From: Amoebophrya sp. A120
Lineage: Eukaryota; Sar; Dinophyceae; Syndiniales; Amoebophryaceae
Length of the DNA: 64,000 bases
Direction: 5' to 3'
Assembly (NCBI GenBank): GCA_905178155.1
Contig: CAJINV010000004.1
Coordinates: 3,187,014-3,251,013, forward strand
A program made the translations under genes and the position numbers. The notes under the pieces are model-generated. The model saw nothing but the letters and a program-made list of their open reading frames with translations, made no database searches and was not told the DNA's origin. Below, piece after piece: positions 35,301 through 45,400 of the stretch (position 1 is its first letter; every line of letters starts with the position of its first letter).

Positions 35301-36479
35301 CATCCCGGCAGCTCCTTGTTCCATCGGCACACTCAGCTATAGGAGGGCACAATTCGTCCTCTTCCTCCTGATCTACAAGGCATGAGCAGGAATAGACATG
35401 TCAGCAAGGGAAAAAGCTGCGCAACTGTTGCATGACAAATTCAGATTCACCTACGGTTGTAGTCGTGTTCCTTGGGCTGCAGGAGCACGTCATGCGAAAA
35501 GTACCAAGAGGGAAACAACGCAAAGACAAAGCGTGGATGTGGGTTTGGCTTTTTTCATGAGAAGAAGAAATGTGGTAGAGCAGGGGGAGTTCAAGTTGTG
35601 CACTCTCATATTAGACCTGCGGTGTTGACCAGCATGCTCGGTTGTTCGATGACCTTCGCCACGCCAGCGTCTTTGCCGGTAACAGTGGTAGCAGCCACAC
35701 CTTGAATGCCGTCCGCCGTTAGCAGTACCGGTGGTTGCACAGAACCAGCAGGGTCGGCGGCAGAGGGATCAGTTTCTTCCTTGTGGTGCTTCTCGCGGTT
35801 TTTTTGCTCGTGCTTTTTCTTCTTGTACCCCTTGCGATTCCATCCAAAATCGGCTTGCACCTGCAGTGGAAGCTTGCATGTTAAACTTAATAAAACAAGG
35901 AACGACACGATGCTGCAATCATCATCACTCGCCACATCACTACCATGATCTCATACTACATTACAACTTTACAATCTCAACAAGCCCCTCCTTGTTTGTT
36001 CACACCAGGAGCCAAAAAAGCCGACTCCTACCTTCGCCCCCGAGCAGTTCCGGTAGCAGTACCTAATCGAGCCGAAACACGCCAAGCCGGCCAAGACGCA
36101 GAATAGCGCAATCCCAAATGCGCCGCTGTTATGGCGTTCTCAACTGTTACATTCTCAACTGTTACACGAATTTGTAATGCAAGTAGAATAGCAAAAGTCA
36201 AAGGGGGGCGGCTGCACATCTAGCATTACAAATTTCGCACAGATTTAGGCGCTCTTTAGCCCTTCGCAAATTTGTCATGCGAAGCAGCTTGATCGTGTGG
36301 GTGATGATAGTGCTTTTGCATGACAAATTCATGTAACAGTTGAAAATGTAACGTTTGAGAACCCCATAGCTGTCCTCCTCGCAGTCGGAACCGCCATGCT
36401 CGCAGGCTAATGCGATCCGGGCGGTGGCGGTGAGGAGGAGGAGAACGAGAGGGAGAATGGTCACGGAGGGTGCCATCAT
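32307..36479 (-). CDS. Kringle-domain multi-pass membrane protein
   Basis: Ten exons (36369..36479, 36032..36124, 35611..35860, 35172..35332, 34933..35007, 34394..34829, 33654..34108, 33300..33379, 32988..33159, 32307..32846) total 2373 nt, 790 aa, all phases consistent; five of the nine introns are mobile elements. The acceptor of exon nine is the least sure. Start MMAPSVTILPLVLLLLTATA is a signal peptide. Then come a helix (FGIALFCVLAGLACFG), a Lys-rich loop, a second helix (GVWASVAFLLCFIVLVGG) and a kringle: CDESMTGIGRDYRGC, TRTGSPCATW, YCRNPDGDSGGIWC and WGYC. A Ser/Thr linker leads to about seven more hydrophobic segments. Kringles are disulfide-bonded binding modules outside the cell, so this may be a receptor or adhesion protein; ligand unknown. 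Confidence 0.8.
33385..33653 (-). mobile_element. Introner, GTCTGGGTCTGGAA family
   Basis: A 269-bp element with ends TATCAAATGCAAAAATGTCT and complement, flanked by GGCCA at 33380..33384 and 33654..33658. Second copy of the family seen at 7634. Excision joins LATMA to ACATKLYL in frame in the kringle gene. Confidence 0.85.
34114..34393 (-). mobile_element. Diverged introner, GTTCTCAAC-like family
   Basis: A 280-bp element with ends TATGGGACCCTCAAAC / TATGGGATTCTCAAAC (second given as complement). The 5-bp flanks differ at two positions, yet dropping five bases still joins LKIS to PDFNLYG in frame. Confidence 0.7.
34835..34932 (-). mobile_element. Minimal 98-bp introner
   Basis: Ends TATTCC(G/C)TGAAAATTA, flanked by GCAGA at 34830..34834 and 34933..34937. 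The interior is little more than two inverted TTTTGCATGACAA-type words. Excision joins SVAFLLC to FIVLVGG, rebuilding a membrane helix. Confidence 0.85.
35338..35610 (-). mobile_element. Diverged introner, GTGCACAACTCCCC family
   Basis: A 273-bp element with right end GTTGTGCACTCTCATA and an eroded left end TATAGGAGGGCACAATT. The flanks TCAGC / TTAGA differ at two positions. Excision joins NTAG to LSVPMEQG in frame. Confidence 0.65.
36130..36368 (-). mobile_element. Introner, GTTCTCAACTGTTACA family
   Basis: A 239-bp element with end TATGGCGTTCTCAACTGTTA and diverged complement, flanked by GCTGT at 36125..36129 and 36369..36373. Excision joins DCEEDS to GAFGIALF in the kringle gene. Confidence 0.85.
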
Positions 36480-37450
36480 GAAGCCTGATGACTTCGAGGA
36501 GAAGCAGGGCCACGAGAGTTGGAAGGAGGACGGCATCTTGTTCAACACTTGTGCCGGCCGGGTTGCTTACTGTCGTACCGGAAGGCAAACACGAAGACGT
36601 ACAAGATGAAAACTCACTGCCGCGGTCAGGTTTTGTTGACGGCAGCGGCACAGACGCTCGCTACTGCCGCGTGCTATCTAAAAACAATGAAGAATGTGAG
36701 TGGGAGTGCTACACCACGTTCGTTTTGGTATCGCTCTACTACTCGTACTCCTGACGCTGGATACAACTGCACCAGTAGATGCTTGTTGCCTCATCCTGGT
36801 TGTAGTTGCTCTCATGAATGTGTGCCCTGTACAAGGTATTTTTTCGTGCTCGCCTAGTTTTGTGCACTCAGTCCACTTTGGGGTTGCAGTCTTTTGACGT
36901 TGACTACTCAATTTGCGCAAACAAGAAGTTGTGGAGGTTTATTGTCGTGCGGGATGCACACTGATGTAGTCTCTTAACAACGTTCATGTTGCGCACAACC
37001 CCAACTACATCTAAGCGAGCGTTGCTATTTTACTGAGCTCAATATCACGGTCAACGAGGCGGTCGACAGTTTGAATGTTTTTGTTTGGCGAGCGCCCTCC
37101 GCGTATATATTCTGTTTACCAGACTAGTATCTTTTCAGTGGACATATATGATCCCAACTTTCGCGCTGCGCAAGTCCAAGCTGCTTTTTTCCATTCCGAA
37201 TTCAACATTTTAAAAATTTCAATCTTACACCATATCACTTCGAATGTTTTCAAGACAATAGAGCGGTTAACGAGGGCTCTTGTGGTTGACGTAGTACTCT
37301 TACCGCTCTACTAGTACTGCACCGGCGTAGTCTGCGCAGAGAACGTTAAACGCATCCCACGCGCATCGAACTTGGTCTTTGGTCTCCAGTGTACCTCGAT
37401 TCCCCGCTGTCTCAATGCAAGAACGACTGGCAAATCCTGTAAGTCCGCAG
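36480..37450. other. Intergenic, no supported gene
   Basis: Upstream region of the kringle gene. The frame stays open for about 23 codons above the chosen start, but no other coding signal is seen further up. Confidence 0.45.
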
Positions 37451-37867
37451 CTATCCAGTTGAATAAAAGGTGGTCGGATTCAAATCAAGTTTCTTGCATT
37501 TTAGCTGCGGCTCCGCCAAGAATTCGATAAACACAGGGATAACAATAGTCATACATAGTGCGCATGGTAGCATGACCACCGTGCCCTTCCTAGCTATGCA
37601 ATAAAAAATCCGGCAGCAGCATGTAAGATTCCCGATAGTCCCAACTCTTTTTGTTTTTTGGATAGCGTTCACTTTACCCTCGACCTGCATCCCGATGTAG
37701 ACCAAAGGGCAGAAACAGATTCCACACGTCATGAGCAACAGCGGCACGCCCAAGGGATTTTGCCACAGCCATGACATCGAAAAGCGCCAGCACCTAGCAT
37801 CAGCGAACTCTGTCGAGGACGTGCCGCCGCCCGGTAAGGAGGCAACAAGGAATGCTACATCTTGCAT
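37451..37867 (-). CDS. Unassigned membrane-protein exon(s)
   Basis: An open frame with protein-like composition: SWLWQNPLGVPLLLMTCGICFCPLVYIG is a likely membrane helix, followed by VVMLPCALCMTIVIPVFIEF, a second helix. A GT-AG intron inside (about 37605..37676, from GAGG|GTAAAG to GCATAG) would keep the frame and remove a Cys-rich stretch. It lies just downstream of the 37945..38187 frame on the same strand and may be its continuation, but I could not find a junction that avoids a stop codon. No family recognised. Confidence 0.45.
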   Translation of the reverse strand: MQDVAFLVASLPGGGTSSTEFADARCWRFSMSWLWQNPLGVPLLLMTCGICFCPLVYIGMQVEGKVNAIQKTKRVGTIGNLTCCCRIFYCIARKGTVVMLPCALCMTIVIPVFIEFLAEPQLKCKKLDLNPTTFYSTG

Positions 37868-37944
37868 TGCGAATTAGCAGGCACATTATTCATTGTCCAT
37901 GTGCTGCTCTTACCACGACTTGCAGGTCCTTTCACAACCCCGGA

Positions 37945-38187
37945 TCATGTGTTCGCTAACGCTCGATGCAGCACATGTTTCAATTTTTCGTCCGATACTA
38001 TCCCATTTTTGTCAATCGACGCGTTGACGCTTTTCGCGAGGTCAGCCCACTCACCCGGTGTCACGTACTTCGCAGTAAAATCCAGGGTCTGCTGACTGGA
38101 CGCGAGGTTGTAGCCACTTCGGGTCATGTCCTCGGGGAGCTTGTGGCTCATCATGTTCGGCACGACGACCGAATTCATTGCCGGCAT
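37945..38187 (-). CDS. 80-aa open frame with EF-hand-like segment
   Basis: The ATG at 38187 begins MPAMNSVVVPNMMSHKLPED. Later EWADLAKSVNASIDKNGIVSDEKL has the helix-loop-helix look of a single degenerate EF-hand (DKNGIVSDE), though the canonical 12-residue loop is incomplete. The frame stops at 37945. A strong GTAAGAG donor lies about 30 bases after that stop, so either the stop is genuine and this is a small protein, or the splice model is incomplete and it is the first exon of the membrane protein below. Confidence 0.5.
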   Translation of the reverse strand: MPAMNSVVVPNMMSHKLPEDMTRSGYNLASSQQTLDFTAKYVTPGEWADLAKSVNASIDKNGIVSDEKLKHVLHRALANT

Positions 38188-39540
38188 GGTTTTTAGGATC
38201 CTATGTCACAATCTTCTTGGGCAACGAGCATGGGCTCAACACTTACTGAGGGGGCGCAGTGGGGTGTGCGTGTGTCTTCCGCAAGCGCAACAAAAAGAAA
38301 AACAATGTAGTGCAAGCTTCTTAGACAAAAAAAAAACTATTTCTTTGTCAGGCGAGCTTGAAGAGCTGCCCTCGTCCTGTCATGGTTTCCTGAATGTTAA
38401 TTTCAAGTAGGTCAGTTCTACCACAACCGTTAGGGTCTTTAAATGTGTTCAGGATTTTAAATATTTTTTGTCATGTATGGGATCCGTCCAAAGCGCCGCG
38501 CCTCCGACCGGGGTCGCCACGTTGGCCGCACAGCGCGCCGCCATGATCTGAGCCAGGGTCTTGCCGCTTTTCAAATTTAACACCGAGAAATCCGCACTTT
38601 TTTCGAAAATGCGACTGCACTCTTAGCCTGGGGCCCCTACCATGTGGCCCGAACACCTGGACCACCAGCGGCCAGGCCCCGAGACTTCCGGCCGCCGCGG
38701 GAGCGGCGGCCGCGCGCCCACGACCGCTCGCGCCGGTCGGAATTCCGGCCTGGCGCCGCCCGCGCCGCTCGGGGCGCTTCCGGCCGCTCGGGCCCTTGCC
38801 GGCGCTCCGGGCCGCTGCCGGGAGCGGGACGGGCTCGAGCGGCGCAGCGAGCGGCCCGGGCCGCTCGCGCCTCTTCGCTGCGTTCGCGGCGCCACGGTGC
38901 GCTCGGTGGAGCGGAAGGCTTCCAGGGGCGCGAGCGGCACCGCCCTGCGCCCCGGCGCGGGGGCGGCCGAGCGGCCCGGACGGCTGCGCGACGGCTTCGC
39001 GTGCGCGACAATTTATTTTTTTGCTGCTACACATTAATTTGAAAAAACGAGCGCGATTTTCTTCTATCTCGCTCTCATGCCATTTTGCGAATCCGAAAGA
39101 ACGAACCGACGCGCGCGCGTGCCCCACCATCTTTGTTCCCCATGTGAGCCAGACTAGAATAGTCTTGCGTCACTGGAATGTGGTTAGCCATGCAAAATCA
39201 AATGTAAGTTTTCATTTTGTCAACGTATTTAAAGCATCAAGCGGCTGTGGTAAACTGACCTACATAATTAATTGTCTGCGCTGGATTGCAAAAAGAAAAA
39301 CAAATACGAAAATAGCGTATAGGTACACATGCCCGCCGTGCACTAAGCTGCAAATAGGTGCTAAATAATCCAAATTTTGCACAGCGAACCACAGATGTAG
39401 AAGAAAGCTTGTGTCTTTACTTATTTTCCTGCTTCTCGTCCGGCTCAGGATCCGCTCGTACCAGCCTCGTCGCTTACTGTGTTCTCTCACGGTCACTTCT
39501 CTCTGAGTCAAGAAGAAACCCACATGACGGAAAGGGTTAA
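38188..39540. other. Non-coding, with a GC-rich block
   Basis: Between 38620 and 39010 the sequence is very GC-rich, made of GCTCGCGCC / GGCCGCTCGG words, and open in all frames because stop codons are rare. It is bordered abruptly by AT-rich DNA. I see no gene. Confidence 0.55.
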
Positions 39541-41555
39541 ACGGGGCGTCCCACCAAAGGCCAAACCGCGAAATTTCAAAAATTTATTCTTGTTGCGAAA
39601 AAAAATCCGCGAAATTTGAAAACTTTATTTTTGTTGCATCAAAAACCGAAGGTCTTCAGACTTTCACGTCTGTTGTCCGAGCAAATCCGACAACTCCAGT
39701 GCCCTGCGGCTCAGAGCTGCTAGCACAGGTGGGTAGCTTTGCTTTTGAAGGGACGTCCCGTCAAGGGTCAAATCGTCTCCGGAGCTGCCAGCGCGGGTGG
39801 GTCATTTTGTCCTTGACGGAACGTCCCACCAAGGGTCAAATCGTCCCCGGAGCTGCTGGAGCGGGTGGGTGGTTTTGCCCTTGACGGGACGTCCCGTCAA
39901 GGGTCAAATCGTCTCCAGAGCTGCCAACACAGGTCGCCGGTTTTGCCCTTGCCGGGACGTCCCGTCAAGGGTCCAATCGCCTCATGATCTGCCAACACGG
40001 GCAGCCGGTTTTGCCCTTGACAGGACGTCTCGTCAAGTGTCAAATCGTCCCCGGAGCTGCCAAAGCACCTGTGCAGTTTTGCCCTTGATGAGACGTCCCG
40101 TCAAGGGTCAAATCGTCTCCGGAGCTAGGAACACGGGTGGACGGTTTTGCCCTTGACGGGACGTCCCGTCAAGGGTCAAATCATCTCCAGAGCTGCCACA
40201 ACGGGTAGCCGGTTTTGCCCTTGACGGGACGTCCCGTCAAGGGTCAAATCATCTCCAGAGCTGCCAACACGGGTAGCCGGTTTTGCCCTTGACGGGACGT
40301 CCCGTCAAGGGTCAAATCATCTCCAGAGCTGCCAACACGGGTAGCCGGTTTTGCCCTTGACGGGACGTCCCGTCAAGGGTCAAATCATCTCCAGAGCTGC
40401 CAACACGGGTAGCCGGTTTTGCCCTTGACGGGACGTCCCGTCAAGGGTCAAATCATCTCCAGAGCTGCCAACACGGGTAGCCGGTTTTGCCCTTGACGGG
40501 ACGTCCCGTCAAGGGTCAAATCATCTCCAGAGCTGCCAACACGGGTAGCCGGTTTTGCCCTTGACGGGACGTCCCGTCAAGGGTCAAATCATCTCCAGAG
40601 CTGCCAACACGGGTAGCCGGTTTTGCCCTTGACGGGACGTCCCGTCAAGGGTCAAATCATCTCCAGAGCTGCCAACACGGGTAGCCGGTTTTGCCCTTGA
40701 CGGGACGTCCCGTCAAGGGTCAAATCATCTCCAGAGCTGCCAACACGGGTAGCCGGTTTTGCCCTTGACGGGACGTCCCGTCAAGGGTCAAATCATCTCC
40801 AGAGCTGCCAACACGGGTAGCCGGTTTTGCCCTTGACGGGACGTCCCGTCAAGGGTCAAATCATCTCCAGAGCTGCCAACACGGGTAGCCGGTTTTGCCC
40901 TTGACGGGACGTCCCGTCAAGGGTCAAATCATCTCCAGAGCTGCCAACACGGGTAGCCGGTTTTGCCCTTGACGGGACGTCCCGTCAAGGGTCAAATCAT
41001 CTCCAGAGCTGCCAACACGGGTAGCCGGTTTTGCCCTTGACGGGACGTCCCGTCAAGGGTCAAATCATCTCCAGAGCTGCCAACACGGGTAGCCGGTTTT
41101 GCCCTTGACGGGACGTCCCGTCAAGGGTCAAATCATCTCCAGAGCTGCCAACACGGGTAGCCGGTTTTGCCCTTGACGGGACGTCCCGTCAAGGGTCAAA
41201 TCATCTCCAGAGCTGCCAACACCGGTAGCCGGTTTTGCCCTTGACGGGACGTCCCGTCAAGGGTCAAATCGTCTCCGGAGCTGCCGGCACGGGTGGGTGG
41301 TTTTGCCCTTGACGGGACGTCCCGTCAAAGGCCAAACCGCGAAATTTCAAAAATTTATTTTTGTTGCGAAAAAAAATCCGCGAAAATTGAAAACTTCATT
41401 TTTGTTGCATCAAAAACTAAAGGCTTTCAAACTTTCACGTCTGTTGTCCGAGCAAATCCGACAACTTCATTGCCCTGCGGCTCAGAGCTGCTAGCACAGG
41501 TGAGCAGTTTTGCCCTTGACGAGACGTCCCGTCAAGGGTCAAATCGTCCCCCTCG
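39541..41555. repeat. 68-bp satellite array with 26-bp palindrome and flanking long repeats
   Basis: About 24 units at a regular 68-bp spacing (palindrome centres from about 39755 to about 41318). The central units are almost identical; the outer ones are diverged. Each unit holds a perfect 26-bp palindrome, CCCTTGACGGGAC followed by its reverse complement. On both sides sits a copy of a roughly 190-bp sequence with CCGCGAAATTTCAAAAATTT and TCACGTCTGTTGTCCGAGC (39555..39745 and 41325..41510), so the array looks like one step of a higher-order repeat. The unit length is not a multiple of three and no gene is supported. Confidence 0.95.
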
Positions 41556-42431
41556 GCTACCCACCCACGCCTATCCCTATTGTATCAATAAGAGCAATCG
41601 ACCACTTTTCCCTTGTTCGCGCGACGCTCTTCCGATATACAAGCGGTCGCGCTGAATAATGGAAACATAAACATCGACTTGGGGATGAACCACAGCATTT
41701 ACAAATATCTTCGTTGCCGGAAATGAGATGCTCCGGCTGCGCCGCCGTGTCACCCATTTGCATTCTTCAATTGGCGTTTGTGCATCTTCAGGAAAGATAA
41801 CATTTTACATTCACTAAACTCATCCCATCGTCCGAAAACAAAGTTCCAGTTTCTCATTTCATTTTCTCTAAAAAAATCAGTGGCATCATCATCAATTTTA
41901 TCGTATCGAAAAACTCAATATCACTTACAACAAATTTTTATCAAACCGGATGTGAAGTAGACAAAGGGTATTTCTGGCGATGAAACTTAGCAAAGCGACA
42001 TCTTCAGTGAATAAGACTTAAGTTCATTCTGTGAATAAACTAAAGTTCATGCAATAACATATCTCGAAAGTTGCGCCAAGCCGGAAACCATAGATGCGAA
42101 AATTCAAATTCTGTCTGTGCAAAACCAAGAAGAAATAAGGATTAAGATAGGTAAGTAAAGAAAAGGAGCAAAAATCCAGTGATAACTGCGACTGCCAATC
42201 TTGTAACTGTAAGAACCTGAACTCTGCAATCAAATCAAAAATGTACTTTTTTGACCACTAGGAATCACGCAACGAGGATGCAAGCCTCTAGACGAAGCAC
42301 GTCTCACTCTTAATCTTATGCCTCCTTTACCTGTGCATGTGATGTTCACATTATCCACACCACATATCAAGCCCACACACATTACTTTGTTCCACCGTTA
42401 AACAACACAGGACCGTGGTGAAAGTCACAAC
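41556..42431. other. Intergenic, no supported gene
   Basis: AT-rich DNA between the satellite and the 3' end of the kinase-like gene; only short random frames. Confidence 0.5.
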
Positions 42432-45400
42432 CTAGTTGGTGAAAGTCAAATCCTCGCCGGGAAAGTAGGGACTGGACGGAAGTTGTTGCACGTGAAAAGC
42501 GATGGACTCCGGGTCGGCGCCCTCAGCGCGCACGAGACCCAGTATCTCGGCTGCTGCGCAACGGAAAGTCTGCACGTCGTGCGCCCTGCCTTCCTCGGTA
42601 GTCAAAACCAGTTCTCCGTTGTCGTACCCGTACCACGTCCCGTTCCGGATGGCTGTCTGCAGGTTGTCCGCCTGAACCCGGGACAGCATCGGATAACTGA
42701 CCGGCACGCGGTTGAGGCGGAGCTCGAACGCGGCGTCAAAAGCGAACTCCATGTCGATCATGGTGGCCTTCCTCCGCCGCGCGTCCCACAGCGTGTTTTT
42801 ACTGTGCAGATCGAGGTGGATGATGTTCACCTCGTCGCTGTGGAGGTGCAGCAGAGCCGAGGTGAGTTGGCGGACTGCCAGTTGACGGTCCGCGTCCGGG
42901 AACTCCTCTTTGCTTCCCGCAGAGAGGTCGCGGAGGTCCACCCCGTCGTAGTCCATGAACAGAATAAGCAGCTTGTTATCCGCCCTCGCGTACGCCTGGA
43001 TTTCCTGCCGAAAAAGGTCCTGGTACTTGGAGAAGGACACGAAATGCCAGTTGGCCTTGCGGGTCTCCAGCTCCGCTTCCGTCTCATTCCTTTGGTCGTG
43101 CGAGGCCGGCAGCGCGAGACGGTGCATCATGTCGATCTCGTTCTGCAGTCCCGGACTGTCACCGGTCCCGTCCTCGTAGCTGTCCAGGTGGGTTTCGACC
43201 TTGATGAAGGCAACAATTTGCGGCTCGGCCGGAGGACCACGATCCTGCACAAGAAGCGCGGGGGGCGCTGCAGCTGCAGCAACTACTACAGGGTCGTTTC
43301 GTTCGCGCTGTTGGTCACCAGCACCAGCAGCATTGTTCACCTCCTGCCCAACGCCGAACCCTTCAGGAGCTGGATCTTTGGGCTGCTCTTCTTGTTGCGC
43401 ATGAACATGATCATGATCTTCTTGATGATCTTCATCCATGTTCTTATCTTCCGCGTTCGGCGCGACCGGAACTGCCGGTACGAGAGGATCGTGGCCGGGC
43501 AAAGGTTCATCCACGAGGTCAGGCGAGCCGGCGGACGACGACCCCGCTGCAGCCGAGGAACTGACTCCACCGTCATCGTGCTGTGGCATCTTCAGGGTAC
43601 GCTGCCCCTTTTTCCGGGTTTTATTGTCCGGCGCCTTTCTTTGCGGGTCGTAAGCCAGCGCGAACACCTTGCCGGGCACCACCACGCGCAGGTCGTACAT
43701 GTAGGCGGTCTGAAATTTGAATATTCATACTTATTCAATAGGTCACAGACAGGAATATAACAAGAACTACTTGTGTATCCTTTTCTACTTAGCACCATGC
43801 GCATGCATTCTGATGAGACCAGCGACAGATTCTGCTCCGGTGCATTCAATCATGATTTTGTTCATCAATCATTGATCTTATTGTATTCGATTTTCATTTC
43901 ATAAATATCACAAATCTGAAGCAAGAAAGTACGGCCTTGGTATGGAGTCTCTCGTATATTTGCTTGCCGCTGTAAAATATTTTTTGCATCATGTTCATAA
44001 GCCCGGCTGGAGCGCCGCATTTTCGTCCAAGTGCCACTGCTATTTCCCAGCACGCATCTCGACCCGGAAATTGGAATTTCTCCTTGTCCTTGTCACAGCA
44101 GACGATCCAGCCGTCTGGAAGCCCCGGCACGCAGATAGGCTGTTTTGGAATGTTGCGAGAGCGCCCGCAAATCATGCAGCATCCCGCCTTCTGGAAAATG
44201 TAGCAGCTGTATTGTTTAATTGTGAATCACAAGAAATCTTAACGGTAGCGATAGCCACACCGATGAATTGGATCTGGAAATGAAAAAGAAAAGAGCAATA
44301 AAAAGCATTTACATTCATCTACTCCAAGTTAGTAGAAGGCAAGGAAGAACAACCCCAACAACAAAAATACCCGTGCGGGACTGGGATCGTCTCATAAGTT
44401 TGGTTTATCGGGTTGAACGCCGGTCGACCGGGAAACAGCCGCTTGTGGTAGAAGGTTGCTCCTTCGAACTGCAGATCCAACCGAGACATCTGCTTCTCGA
44501 TCACCGGACCGAACACCTCGCGCAGGTGCGGTTGCAAAACTTGCATTAGGGTCAGCAGGTCGGCCTTCACGTGAGACGCCGTCCTTTCGAGAAATTCCCG
44601 GTAGTCCAGCCATTTGAGCAGACCGTCTGGGTTTGGCACCTGGAGTGCCTTGAGCACGGTGGGCGCCGCGCGGTACGCATCTTTCAAGCGGTTCGCTTCT
44701 GCGTCAGGGAAGTCGAGTCCTGCAAGCGTGACCCACTTTTCCTGCGGCCCTCGCATTTGTGCTCGTCCGTTTCGTCCCTCCGCGTCACTACTCGAAGAGG
44801 AAGATGATGAATCCGCGAGCATATCGTCGTCCCCTGAGTCCTCGGGAGCTGCGGAAGTTCGGATTTCAAAAGGAATCCATTCGCCGTGCTCCTTCAATTT
44901 CCATCGACACTGCTCGACGTACTTTTTGTCTACCTTGAGCGAGGTGAGGGCGTGGATGTGCCAGTTCAACAGTGTCATTGCTCGCTGGGCCTTAACCAAG
45001 TCATCGACGACGTGGAGCAGACACAGGCTGGCTGCGGTCTTTCCCTCCGCACTGAAGAAGTACCGCGCGCCGTCGCCCTTCAGCATCAGGTCGTCGATCG
45101 CGGTCTCCAGATAGTTGACGGTGGTAAGCGCGTCCTGCGCCAGAAAATCCTTCAGATCATCGACTTCTTCTCCGTCTAATGGACCAGCACCCAACCCCAA
45201 CGCTCGCACGACCTGTGGGTTCTTGTCCTGGAGTTCTTCTTCAACATCTTGGGCGCCCATGCCGTCCTCCCGGCCTAGCTTTGCTGCAAGGAAACCACGA
45301 TTGCCGCCCTCTTGGTGCTGGATGTTATCGTCCGCCGCGAGCAGGGCTTGATGTTGATCTTCCGCACAGGACGACGAGCCTGCTGACGAGGTAGCGAAAG

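Noticed and set aside
37867-38187. Direct splice from the EF-hand-like frame to the membrane-protein frame through the GTAAGAG donor near 37912
   Set aside because: An in-frame TGA precedes the donor in the only sensible reading, so the two frames are listed separately.
38623-39042. Several long Ala/Arg/Pro-rich open frames on both strands
   Set aside because: They overlap in all frames of a GC-rich block where stop codons are rare; no start context, motif or exon boundary singles one out.
39541-41555. CRISPR-like regular array
   Set aside because: The whole 68-bp unit, spacer included, is repeated almost unchanged; there are no variable spacers and the DNA is eukaryotic nuclear.
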